A DNA stretch of 64,000 nt from Leucothrix mucor DSM 2157 (lineage in GTDB: Bacteria; Pseudomonadota; Gammaproteobacteria; Thiotrichales; Thiotrichaceae), in contig NZ_ATTE01000001.1 in assembly GCF_000419525.1 (NCBI RefSeq), positions 2,872,501 to 2,936,500 of the forward strand, given 5' to 3'. The notes under the pieces are model-generated. The model saw only the letters and a list, made by a program, of their open reading frames with translations, searched no databases and had not been told where the DNA came from. Below are positions 17,353 to 26,075 of this stretch, piece after piece (the stretch's first letter is position 1; every line of letters begins with the position of its first letter). Made by a program: the position numbers and the translations under genes.

Positions 17353-20300
17353 GATGCCTTATTTAATCCTTGATGTAGGTCCTGCAAGCTATACACCTGC
17401 TCTTTATCCTTAAATGCCATCGCTTCGCACAGCGCCCACGCACCTGTAATGGTCGTGGTGTAAGTCACTTTGCCCTGCAATGCTTCACGACGTATCTCGT
17501 AGGAATCGTTGATCGCTTTTTTGCCATCAGTAGTGTTAACGATCAAGTTTACTTCATCATTCTTGATCATATCAACAATATGTGGGCGACCTTCGCGCAC
17601 CTTATTCACACTGTCGCACTGAAGACCAGCATCCGTCAACAAACGAGCGGTACCGCGAGTCGCAACCAAACTGAAATTCAGATCGATTAAACGCTTGGCA
17701 ATATCCAGAATATACTTACGGTCAGCTTCACGCACACTGATAAAGGCTTTACCGCCGGTGTCTGGCAGGTCAATACTTGCACCACGCTGAGATTTTCCGA
17801 AAGCTTCGGCAAAACTCATACCAACACCCATAACTTCACCCGTCGACTTCATCTCAGGGCCAAGAATCGGATCAACACCAGGGAACTTGATGAACGGGAA
17901 TACTGCTTCTTTAACAGAATAATAGTTTGGAATAACCTCATCCAAAATACCCTGCTCTTTCAGTGATACACCCGCCATGCAACGTGCAGCGATCTTAGCC
18001 AATGGACGACCAATTGCTTTAGATACAAACGGAACTGTTCTTGATGCACGTGGATTCACTTCCAGCACGTAAATATCGTCGCCTTTAACCGCGAACTGAG
18101 TATTCATCAGACCGATAACGCCCAGAGCTTTAGCCATTTTCACGCACTGATCACGCATGCGATCTTGCATCTCTTCGCTCAAAGAATATGGAGGCAAAGA
18201 ACACGCAGAGTCGCCGGAGTGAACACCAGCCTGCTCGATATGCTGCATGATGCCGCCGATCAGCACATTTTCGCCGTCACAGATTGCATCAACATCCACT
18301 TCAATCGCGTCATCTAAGAAGCGATCCAGCAATACTGGAGAGTCATTAGAAACTTTAACCGCATTAAGCATGTAGTGACGCAAATCATCTTCATTGTAGA
18401 CAATCTCCATCGCACGCCCACCCAATACATAAGATGGGCGCACCACTAATGGATAACCAATCTCAGCGGCCAAACGCACACCCTGCTCTACGTTACGCGC
18501 AGTACGGTTTGGTGGTTGCTTCAGATCCAAACGCTCAATCATCTGCTGGAAGCGTTCACGATCTTCCGCCAAGTCAATAGAATCAGGGCTAGTGCCAATA
18601 ATTGGCGTGCCACTGGCTTCTAATGCTTCTGCCAACTTCAACGGAGTCTGGCCGCCGTACTGGACAATAACGCCCTTTGGCTTTTCCAGATCAACGATTT
18701 CCATGACATCTTCTAATGTTAATGGCTCGAAGTACAAGCGATCAGAGGTATCATAGTCAGTTGAAACCGTCTCAGGGTTACAGTTAACCATGATTGTTTC
18801 ATAACCATCATCGCGCATTGCCAGTGCGGCATGCACACAGCAATAGTCAAACTCGATACCTTGACCGATACGGTTTGGACCACCACCCAATACCATGATT
18901 TTTTCACGATTGCTCGGTGCAGATTCACACTCTTCATCATAGCTAGAGTACATGTAAGCCGTGTCCGTTGAGAACTCAGCTGCACAGGTATCAACACGCT
19001 TGTAAATTGGGCGAACACCCAAATCACGACGGTGCTTGCTCATCACTTTCTCGCTCACATTCAGCAATTTTGCCAAACGACGATCAGAGAAGCCTTTACG
19101 CTTTAGCTCAAACATTTCAGGCGCATTCAAATCATTAATGAATTTACCAGCGAGCGCCTGCTCCATCTCAACTAATTCCTGAATTTGATCCAGGAACCAA
19201 GGGTCGATAGACGTCTGCTCGAATAGCTCTTCAGCCGTCATACCAAAGCGGAAACCATCAGCCACATACAAAATGCGCTCAGGACCTGCTTCAGTTAACT
19301 CGCGACGTAGCTCATCTTTAGGATCTTCAGCCGTCAGATCAAGACGCTCATCCAAGCCATCAATACCCGTCTCCAAACCGCGCAAGGCTTTCTGGAATGA
19401 CTCTTGGAAAGTACGGCCAATCGCCATAACTTCGCCCACAGACTTCATCTGTGTCGTCAAACGGTGATCTGCTTTCGGGAATTTTTCGAACGTGAATCTT
19501 GGAATCTTAGTTACAACGTAGTCAATCGTCGGCTCAAATGAAGCCGGCGTTGCGCCACCTGTAATTTCATTGCGAAGCTCATCCAGCGTGTAACCAACCG
19601 CCAGCTTAGCCGCGATTTTTGCAATCGGGAAACCGGTTGCTTTCGACGCCAATGCAGAAGAACGTGATACCCGCGGATTCATTTCGATAACCACCAAGCG
19701 GCCATCGGCTGGGTTTACCGAGAACTGTACGTTAGACCCACCAGTATCCACGCCGATTTTACGCAGCACATCAACGGAGGCATTACGCATGATCTGGTAT
19801 TCTTTATCCGTCAGCGTTTGAGCTGGCGCTACAGTGATCGAGTCACCGGTATGAATACCCATTGGATCTAAGTTTTCGATGGAGCAGATGATAATGCAGT
19901 TATCTGCAGTATCACGCACCACTTCCATCTCATATTCTTTCCAACCTAACAGAGACTCTTCCAGCAAAATCTCAGTGGTTGGCGACATATCCAAACCGCG
20001 TGCAGCAATATCTTCAAATTCTTCGCGGTTGTACGCGATACCACCACCGGAACCACCCATGGTGAATGACGGACGAATAATCGTTGGGAAGCCTAAGCCC
20101 TTTTGGATTTCACGTGCTTCTTCGATAGAGTGAGCAACACCGGAACGTGCTGACTCTAATCCAATCTCATCCATTGCCTGACGGAATTTGGAACGGTCTT
20201 CAGCCATATCAATGGCTTCTTTCTTGGCACCAATCATCTCGACGCCATATTTTTCCAACACACCTTCGCGATCAAGATCCAACGCACAGTTCAGTGCAGT

Positions 20301-20579
20301 CTGACCACCCATGGTTGGTAGCAGCGCATCAGGACGCTCTTTTTCGATGATGTTAGCAACGGTTTCCCACTGAATCGGCTCGATGTAAATGGCATCGGCC
20401 ATTTCAGGATCCGTCATAATCGTCGCAGGATTCGAGTTAACCAGAATCACGCGGTAACCTTCTTCGCGAAGTGCTTTACAAGCCTGAGCACCGGAATAGT
20501 CAAACTCACAAGCCTGACCGATAACGATCGGGCCAGCACCAACAATTAAAATACTTTTTATGTCTGTACGTTTAGCCAT
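17349..20579 (-). CDS. carB: Carbamoyl-phosphate synthase large subunit
   Basis: 1,076 residues, full length. The two homologous ATP-grasp halves are evident: [20 protein letters not shown] at the N-terminus and [20 protein letters not shown] near 560. A C-terminal MGS-like allosteric domain (about 940-1076) contains [13 protein letters not shown]. It makes carbamoyl phosphate from bicarbonate, ammonia delivered by CarA, and two ATP, feeding pyrimidine and arginine synthesis; ornithine and UMP normally bind the C-terminal domain. It starts five bases after carA. Confidence 0.98.
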   Translation of the reverse strand: MAKRTDIKSILIVGAGPIVIGQACEFDYSGAQACKALREEGYRVILVNSNPATIMTDPEMADAIYIEPIQWETVANIIEKERPDALLPTMGGQTALNCALDLDREGVLEKYGVEMIGAKKEAIDMAEDRSKFRQAMDEIGLESARSGVAHSIEEAREIQKGLGFPTIIRPSFTMGGSGGGIAYNREEFEDIAARGLDMSPTTEILLEESLLGWKEYEMEVVRDTADNCIIICSIENLDPMGIHTGDSITVAPAQTLTDKEYQIMRNASVDVLRKIGVDTGGSNVQFSVNPADGRLVVIEMNPRVSRSSALASKATGFPIAKIAAKLAVGYTLDELRNEITGGATPASFEPTIDYVVTKIPRFTFEKFPKADHRLTTQMKSVGEVMAIGRTFQESFQKALRGLETGIDGLDERLDLTAEDPKDELRRELTEAGPERILYVADGFRFGMTAEELFEQTSIDPWFLDQIQELVEMEQALAGKFINDLNAPEMFELKRKGFSDRRLAKLLNVSEKVMSKHRRDLGVRPIYKRVDTCAAEFSTDTAYMYSSYDEECESAPSNREKIMVLGGGPNRIGQGIEFDYCCVHAALAMRDDGYETIMVNCNPETVSTDYDTSDRLYFEPLTLEDVMEIVDLEKPKGVIVQYGGQTPLKLAEALEASGTPIIGTSPDSIDLAEDRERFQQMIERLDLKQPPNRTARNVEQGVRLAAEIGYPLVVRPSYVLGGRAMEIVYNEDDLRHYMLNAVKVSNDSPVLLDRFLDDAIEVDVDAICDGENVLIGGIMQHIEQAGVHSGDSACSLPPYSLSEEMQDRMRDQCVKMAKALGVIGLMNTQFAVKGDDIYVLEVNPRASRTVPFVSKAIGRPLAKIAARCMAGVSLKEQGILDEVIPNYYSVKEAVFPFIKFPGVDPILGPEMKSTGEVMGVGMSFAEAFGKSQRGASIDLPDTGGKAFISVREADRKYILDIAKRLIDLNFSLVATRGTARLLTDAGLQCDSVNKVREGRPHIVDMIKNDEVNLIVNTTDGKKAINDSYEIRREALQGKVTYTTTITGAWALCEAMAFKDKEQVYSLQDLHQGLNKAS

Positions 20580-20584
20580 GAGAA

Positions 20585-21721
20585 TTAACCTTGCCCTTCC
20601 ATCAGTACAATAAACTTGTCAAACACGGGTGCGATATCGTGTGGCCCTGGGCTTGCTTCAGGGTGGCCCTGAAAACTAAATGCCGGACAATCCGTACGCT
20701 CGATACCTTGCAAACTTCCGTCAAATAATGAACGGTAAGTGGGTCGCAGTGTATCCGGCAAAGTGTCTTCATCTACCGCAAAACCGTGGTTCTGGCTGGT
20801 AATCATAACCTTTGAGGTTTCCAGATCCTGAACCGGATGGTTAGCACCGTGATGACCAAATTTCATTTTGACCGTCTTTGCGCCACTGGCTAAGCCCAAT
20901 AACTGATGGCCTAAACAAATACCAAAGGTAGGAATCTTTTTCGCCAAAATCTCCGTGATTGCTTCAATTGCATAATCACAAGGCTCTGGGTCACCAGGCC
21001 CATTCGACAAGAAAACGCCGTCTGGATTCATGGCTAGCACATCAGCAGCAGGTGTTTTAGCGGGTACAACCGTGACATCACAACCGCGGTCAACCAACAT
21101 GCGTAAGATATTGCGCTTCACCCCGAAGTCATAAGCAACGACTTTAAAACGAGCTTTATCCGCATCCAGTGTCAATTGAGCGCCCGGCTTTAGCTGCCAG
21201 CTGCCTTCATTCCACGAATACGTTGTCGCAGTGCTGACTTCTTTTGCCAGATCTAAGCCCTTAAGGCCGGGGAATGCTTTAGTCGCTTCTAGTGCGATTG
21301 CTTCATTCAGGTCATCACCTGCAACGATACAACCACGCTGCGCACCCTTCTCACGCAAAATGCGGGTCAGACGTCGAGTATCGATATCAGCGATAGCAAC
21401 AATGCCTTTACGGACCAGATAGTCTGGCAGACTTTCTTTTCCACGCCAGCTGCTGTACAAACGAGGCACGTCTTTGACAATTAAGCCTGTTGCAAAGATC
21501 GTGTCACATTCCTCATCTTCCTCATTCACACCGACATTACCGATGTGTGGGCAAGTTAAGGTAACCATTTGCTGAGCGTAGGATGGGTCTGTCAGGATTT
21601 CCTGATAACCACTCATTGCCGTGTTGAAGACAACTTCGCCGACGCTAGTTCCATTAATTCCGATTGATTCACCCTGAAAGACACTTCCATCTTCCAAGAC
21701 TAATAGTGCACGTTTTTTCAA
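20585..21721 (-). CDS. carA: Carbamoyl-phosphate synthase small (glutaminase) subunit
   Basis: 378 residues. The N-terminal CarA domain ([17 protein letters not shown]) is followed by a class I glutamine amidotransferase domain with the catalytic cysteine in [13 protein letters not shown] (about 268-280) and [13 protein letters not shown] containing the His-Glu pair near 350. It hydrolyses glutamine and channels ammonia to CarB. I choose TTG at 21721: GGAGG lies five bases upstream, whereas the in-frame GTG at 21733 has its bases inside that ribosome binding site. The TTG overlaps the stop of a leader frame (TTGA). Confidence 0.93.
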   Translation of the reverse strand: MKKRALLVLEDGSVFQGESIGINGTSVGEVVFNTAMSGYQEILTDPSYAQQMVTLTCPHIGNVGVNEEDEECDTIFATGLIVKDVPRLYSSWRGKESLPDYLVRKGIVAIADIDTRRLTRILREKGAQRGCIVAGDDLNEAIALEATKAFPGLKGLDLAKEVSTATTYSWNEGSWQLKPGAQLTLDADKARFKVVAYDFGVKRNILRMLVDRGCDVTVVPAKTPAADVLAMNPDGVFLSNGPGDPEPCDYAIEAITEILAKKIPTFGICLGHQLLGLASGAKTVKMKFGHHGANHPVQDLETSKVMITSQNHGFAVDEDTLPDTLRPTYRSLFDGSLQGIERTDCPAFSFQGHPEASPGPHDIAPVFDKFIVLMEGQG

Positions 21722-21828
21722 CGTTGCCTCCACAGTAGACTGTTCAAGAGTTTGGTTGTTAACGGCTGTTGGACGCCTCGGCAGAAAACCTTCTGGCAGC
21801 CTGGCGCAGGGAACAATACCCGATACCT

Positions 21829-21882
21829 GTATGTTTCACATACGAAACGGGATGGGTATTCATTATTGAAAACCCATCCCGT
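21829..21882 (-). promoter_or_regulatory. Structured carA leader: strong hairpin plus smaller stem-loop
   Basis: On the minus strand ACGGGATGGGT (21882-21872) pairs perfectly with ACCCATCCCGT (21857-21847), an 11-bp stem with a 14-base loop. A second element GTATGT-GAA-ACATAC (21843-21829) follows immediately. They sit about 110-160 bases upstream of the carA start. No long T-run follows, so a simple intrinsic terminator is unlikely. Position in the untranslated leader of carAB suggests control by pyrimidines or arginine, but no known motif is recognised. Confidence 0.5.
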
Positions 21883-21984
21883 CTTTGTGTCAGCGTAAAC
21901 CTCCGTTATTCTACTAGAAACACGGAGCAAGATCTATGCTGAAACGACTAAAAAACATGGCGATTATAAACCTACGCTGAATCA

Positions 21985-23103
21985 TTATTTTGTTGTTAAT
22001 TCGATAATCTTTTGATTAATTAGATTAATTTTTTCATCCATCTCGCGATTTTGGCTCGCCGCCTCAACAAAGCGGTCTTTAAGTGCTTTGTTTTTCTCAT
22101 CTGCCCGACTTAGTTTACTAGTCACCAATTGCAGCTTTGCGTAGGTTTCCCGATATTGCTCACTCAGCTCACCTACACCATTCATTAATTCATCATCCGG
22201 GTCAGGAATACTAATGACTGCGGGCTCTGGTGTCTCACCACTGACTAACACTGAAGTTTCTGCAACCTCGATCTCAGCAGTATCCCCTGTAGCAGAATTC
22301 AACTCAACCTCTACAGACTCCAAGGTTTCCGGCACTAATTCCGGATCTGCTGCCACCGAAGCAACGACAGTCTGATACTTAGTTAAATCTTCGTTGATAT
22401 CATCCAGAATCAAATCATCCCCTTCAATCAGCTTCAAATCGATAGAGGTTGTTTCTGTCAGATTCAAATCCAAAAAGCCCGTTTGCTCTGGCAGGACATC
22501 CACATCGGAATCAACAGCAAGCATTGGCTCAGTGCCCTGCTCTTCTTCCGAAGTATCAAAACCACTCTCAACTGAAGCAAGCTCACTACCTTCTTCTGCA
22601 ATCTCTACAGATGGTTGCTCATTCTCAGAGGCTACTTGTTGATCAGGCATTGCTTCTTGGGCTTCAGGTTGAGCTAGCACTTCCTGCGCAGACTCATCCT
22701 GATCTAATTGATCTTCCGTAGACACAGCCTCTTCCACTTCGGCCAGCACTTCAGCAATATCACTTGAAATAGACTCTGGCTCAGAGACCTCAACTTCAAC
22801 GGCTAATCTCTTGGCAGTCTCAGCGATTTCACCCGACACCTCAGCGGCATCCAATACTATTACGGGAGATTGAGTCTCGCTCAGCCCTTCCGAGACACTC
22901 TCAGTAGAAATCACCGGATTAATATCAACCAACTCATCGGATGCACTCTGGGTGATCGCTGGAACTGGAGGCGCAGGCTCATCACTCATCATTGAAGTAT
23001 CCGATACAATCTCAGGCTTACTACTAAGGAAGCTATATATCAGTCCAAAAAAAATAAGGACTAACAAACCAATAAGGATAATTTTTATATTACGTTTTAA
23101 CAT
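21985..23103 (-). CDS. Acidic membrane-anchored protein with C-terminal coiled coil, unrecognised
   Basis: About 372 residues; I do not recognise a family. One membrane segment (residues 6-24, IIL-IGLLVLIFFGLIYSFL) follows a short basic N-terminus, so the bulk should face the periplasm. The middle 280 residues are low complexity, rich in Glu, Ser, Val, Ala and Asp with almost no basic residues. The last 55 residues (LQLVTSKLSRADEKNKALKD onward) look like a coiled coil. I start at the ATG at 23103; a GTG at 23151 would put 16 residues before the anchor. A role as a stalk or spacer in the envelope is possible but unsupported. Confidence 0.75.
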   Translation of the reverse strand: MLKRNIKIILIGLLVLIFFGLIYSFLSSKPEIVSDTSMMSDEPAPPVPAITQSASDELVDINPVISTESVSEGLSETQSPVIVLDAAEVSGEIAETAKRLAVEVEVSEPESISSDIAEVLAEVEEAVSTEDQLDQDESAQEVLAQPEAQEAMPDQQVASENEQPSVEIAEEGSELASVESGFDTSEEEQGTEPMLAVDSDVDVLPEQTGFLDLNLTETTSIDLKLIEGDDLILDDINEDLTKYQTVVASVAADPELVPETLESVEVELNSATGDTAEIEVAETSVLVSGETPEPAVISIPDPDDELMNGVGELSEQYRETYAKLQLVTSKLSRADEKNKALKDRFVEAASQNREMDEKINLINQKIIELTTK

Positions 23104-23303
23104 CTGATCTATCTCGTCGCTAGAGCCTGAGACGCAGTGAAGACACAGCACTACGTTGCGCAGAAGGATTAAGTTGAGAAATAGATTAGATCAAAGTAAG
23201 ACAGAAGCACGGGTGGTTCCCGACGAACTACCCGAACTCAAAGCCCGAATGAAGATAGGTGGTTTTGTATAAAATCGAACGCGTGGAAACACATGACGAA
23301 CGG

Positions 23304-23627
23304 TTAGTAGTGAACACTCTCCGCCAAAATTAAACTCTGGCCAGTGTGATGCGCGACCCACTCCAGGTACTCGGGATAGATAAACATGCAGGTGAAAAAT
23401 ACCAGACTCATTAATAAGCCCAGATAGCTAATACTCAAACCCGCTAATGCCAAGCGAGAACCACCAAAACGATACGGATTATTTTTAATTCTGGCTCGTG
23501 CAATGTGCCCAACAATAATGCCGGGAATCGCCGCCACTAATCCTAAAAATAACGATAACACACCACAAAATAATGCAGCTATCGACATACGCACACTTGG
23601 AAAACCTATACTAACCGGCATTGACAT
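23304..23627 (-). CDS. Small DUF4190-type membrane protein
   Basis: 107 residues with two membrane segments (about 14-42 and 62-88). The first contains SIAALFCGVLSLFLGLVAAIPGIIVGHIARARIK, abridged here as the DUF4190 pattern in which a hydrophobic run ends with GHIARxxIK, followed by RFGGSRLALAGLSISYLGL. DUF4190 proteins have no assigned biochemical role. It is transcribed divergently from the PqiA-domain gene; no partner is evident. Confidence 0.75.
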   Translation of the reverse strand: MSMPVSIGFPSVRMSIAALFCGVLSLFLGLVAAIPGIIVGHIARARIKNNPYRFGGSRLALAGLSISYLGLLMSLVFFTCMFIYPEYLEWVAHHTGQSLILAESVHY

Positions 23628-23765
23628 ACGACACTCCCTCCTTGCAGGGCTGACTCTCGGTCCTTCGAAAGTACTTAGTTCAACAAATCTACCACCGGGG
23701 GATGGCTGTTTGTTAGAATATGTTAACAGTAAAACAAAACAATATAAGCTAATACATAGGCAAGC

Positions 23766-24263
23766 ATGACAAAATCTCTTATCAGACGTTTTACCAAACA
23801 GGGTATTGCGATCAATATACTCTTACTGTGCAGCTTGGTAGCATTAGTCATTGGAGTTACTGCACCTCTATTAACACTACAGAAACTCTATTTCATAGAA
23901 AACACCATTTCTTTAATTTCCACCATTAAAAGCCTCTATAATGATAAAGAATGGCTACTATTTGTCATAATTTTGTTATTTAGCCTAATTATCCCAGTGA
24001 TAAAAATAACCAGCCTGCTGCTAATTACCAATCTTGACCATAATCCGGGCTCACCACTTGATAAAACACTGTCGCTGATCGAGACTTTAGGTAAGTGGTC
24101 AATGCTAGATGTCTTTGTGGTCGCACTACTGCTCGTTTCCGTAAAACTTGGGGCATTGGCTAAAGTAGAAGTGCATTATGGGCTTTATGTTTTTGCAGCC
24201 TCTGTCATATTGACCATGGGGCTTAGCTTCTGGATCTACAAACTAGCCCACAATCAACAATAA
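23766..24263 (+). CDS. PqiA/LetA-family single-domain membrane protein
   Basis: 165 residues with four predicted membrane segments (about 16-36, 62-87, 111-128, 137-158). GKWSMLDVFVVALLLVSVKL near 110-129 is the hallmark of the PqiA family, whose members work with MCE-domain PqiB/LetB proteins in lipid transport across the periplasm. Typical PqiA proteins have two such domains and zinc-binding cysteines; this one has a single domain, lacks the N-terminal cysteine pairs and has no MCE gene beside it, so it is an orphan half-size version. Confidence 0.82.
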   Translation: MTKSLIRRFTKQGIAINILLLCSLVALVIGVTAPLLTLQKLYFIENTISLISTIKSLYNDKEWLLFVIILLFSLIIPVIKITSLLLITNLDHNPGSPLDKTLSLIETLGKWSMLDVFVVALLLVSVKLGALAKVEVHYGLYVFAASVILTMGLSFWIYKLAHNQQ

Positions 24264-24511
24264 ACGGCCATTTTTAAAAAACTACAAGCCTATCGTTAAT
24301 TAAAGTTTAATCCTTTTGGGAGATTTCACTACTACCTAGACAGTATTATGTCGGACACATATCATTAATTGATAACCGAAAGCCGGATTAGCGGTTGATT
24401 TCATATACACAATATTCACAAAAAACCGAAGATGCATATCGATCAGGCACTGACATTAGCCCACAAAGCTGACTCCGTCTGACCAATCATTTACAGGAGA
24501 TAACATTCATC

Positions 24512-25867
24512 ATGATAAAACGAGCATTACTATTGCTGCTGTTAACCGCCGTTTGGGCATTTGGTAGCTGGTGGTATTACACCTGTATGATTAAAGGCTT
24601 CTGCAGAGCAAATGGTGTTTTTACCAGTGCCGCTGAACGAGCAAACACTGCAGCACTTCCGGCGACTGTCGCAGCAACTGGCGCACTTGCGCTGGCTGAC
24701 TCCGATGCAGACACAAGCACAGAAACTGCCGCTGACACGAAAGCAGATACGCCTGTAGCACCAGTGACAACCACCACTGACTTTATCGATGCGGATAACG
24801 ATGCGATCTCCGATGAAACTGAGCGCAGCCTCGGCACTGATCCTGAAAATGATGATAGCGATGGCGATGGTATTAAAGACAATATCGAGCTAGGAACGGA
24901 TCTGAAGACACCAGTCGATACTGATGGCGATGGCATCATCGATGCGCTGGATGAAGATGATGATAACGACACCATCTCTACCATGGATGAAACCACTAAT
25001 GGCACCGATCCTCGCTCCGCTGACAGCGATGCCGATGGCTTAAGCGACTCCATCGAAAACAAAGCCACTGGCAAGCTTGGCACTGACCCAATGAGTCCTG
25101 ACAGTGATGGCGATGGTTTGAACGATGCGGCCGAAGTTGGCCCAGATCCTGAAACCCCAATTGACACGGATAAAGATGGCATTATCGATGCATTGGATGA
25201 CGATGATGATAATGACGGCATCCCAACCAGCCTTGAGCTTAAGCTAAACAGCGATCCAATCAATGCTGATAGCGATGGCGACGGCATCAAAGATGGCGAT
25301 GAGCTTGGCGAGTCTGGCATGCCTGCCGATACCGATGGCGATGGCGTAATCGATTTGATTGATTCCACCAACGACACGCCTAACGATGCTGACCTAAGTG
25401 CGGCACCTGCAGACGCTCCGGCTGATGACAAAGCGGCGGTAACTGATGAGCCTGCTAGCGATGATGAAGTCACAATCACCTCATCTGAAGATGGAACAGG
25501 TGCCAGTGCCAATGCTGACATTACTATCCAGAAGAGTCGTCTGTACTTCCCATTCCACTCAGCGAATCCAAAGCTGTCAAATGCTGCGACCAACTACTTT
25601 AAAGAAGTTGTGCAATGGCTAAACAGCAACCCTGCTCACAGCGTAGTGCTGACCGGGCATACGGATGACATTGGTAAAGCTAAGAACAACCTGAATCTGG
25701 GACTCAAGCGTGCGGTAGAGATCAAAAACATGATGATCAAACTCGGGGCAAATGCCACGCAGATTGATGTTGCATCCATGGGTGAGACTCAACCAATTGC
25801 CAACAATAAGACAGAATCCGGCCGCCGTAAAAATCGTCGCGTCGAACTGGTTCCGTTAATTAAATAA
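24512..25867 (+). CDS. OmpA-domain protein with thrombospondin type 3 (calcium-binding) repeats
   Basis: 451 residues. A membrane anchor or uncleaved signal (5-24) is followed by an Ala/Thr linker. About eight TSP3-type repeats span roughly 92-290: cores such as DSDGDGIKD, DTDGDGIID and DSDADGLSD, which bind calcium through alternating Asp. An acidic linker leads to a C-terminal OmpA/Pal/MotB domain (about 338-450) with TGHTDDIG, NLNLGLKRA and GRRKNRRVE, the peptidoglycan-binding signature. AGGAGA lies upstream of the ATG. It is the first gene of a three-gene cassette and probably bridges inner membrane and cell wall. Confidence 0.9.
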   Translation: MIKRALLLLLLTAVWAFGSWWYYTCMIKGFCRANGVFTSAAERANTAALPATVAATGALALADSDADTSTETAADTKADTPVAPVTTTTDFIDADNDAISDETERSLGTDPENDDSDGDGIKDNIELGTDLKTPVDTDGDGIIDALDEDDDNDTISTMDETTNGTDPRSADSDADGLSDSIENKATGKLGTDPMSPDSDGDGLNDAAEVGPDPETPIDTDKDGIIDALDDDDDNDGIPTSLELKLNSDPINADSDGDGIKDGDELGESGMPADTDGDGVIDLIDSTNDTPNDADLSAAPADAPADDKAAVTDEPASDDEVTITSSEDGTGASANADITIQKSRLYFPFHSANPKLSNAATNYFKEVVQWLNSNPAHSVVLTGHTDDIGKAKNNLNLGLKRAVEIKNMMIKLGANATQIDVASMGETQPIANNKTESGRRKNRRVELVPLIK

Positions 25868-25884
25868 TAAGCCCTGATACCAAA

Positions 25885-25906
25885 GGCCAGCTGTTATCAG
25901 CTGGCC
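25885..25906 (+). other. Intercistronic 9-bp hairpin
   Basis: GGCCAGCTG, TTAT, CAGCTGGCC forms a perfect 9-bp stem in the 56-base gap after the OmpA-domain gene. It has no T-run, so it is more likely an mRNA-stability or processing element that could tune expression of the outer gene relative to the two downstream ones. Confidence 0.6.
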
Positions 25907-25923
25907 CAGCCTGAGGATACGAA

Positions 25924-26073
25924 ATGTTTGAACATGCTGTTACTAAAACCTATGAAATGAAGGATGCCAGCCTGGAGTTATTGATTATGCTGGCAGGCGC
26001 TTTTTTATTAGGCTGCCTGTTTTGCTGGGCGCTAGGCTCTCGCAAACGTAAGCGCAATGTGAAGGAGGTATAA
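25924..26073 (+). CDS. 49-residue single-pass membrane protein
   Basis: A short gene with the reading frame ATG 25924 to TAA 26071. Residues about 14-37 form one membrane helix (LELLIMLAGAFLLGCLFCWA), followed by a basic tail RKRKRNVKEV. The segment DASLE-x3-ML-x2-AFLLG-x-LFCW is almost the same as residues 10-31 of the next gene product, so the two are paralogous at their N-termini. Only two bases separate its stop from the next ATG, and GGAGG near its 3' end serves as the next gene's ribosome binding site. Function unknown. Confidence 0.8.
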   Translation: MFEHAVTKTYEMKDASLELLIMLAGAFLLGCLFCWALGSRKRKRNVKEV

Positions 26074-26075
26074 TT

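Noticed and set aside
21718-21930. 70-codon frame in the carA leader treated as a protein gene
   Set aside because: It starts with TTG, lacks its own ribosome binding site and shows no domain. It is kept only as a possible leader peptide in the carA finding.
24577-25593. 338-codon frame antisense to the OmpA/TSP3 gene
   Set aside because: A Ser-rich low-complexity shadow of the Asp-rich repeats; the plus strand encodes clear TSP3 and OmpA domains.
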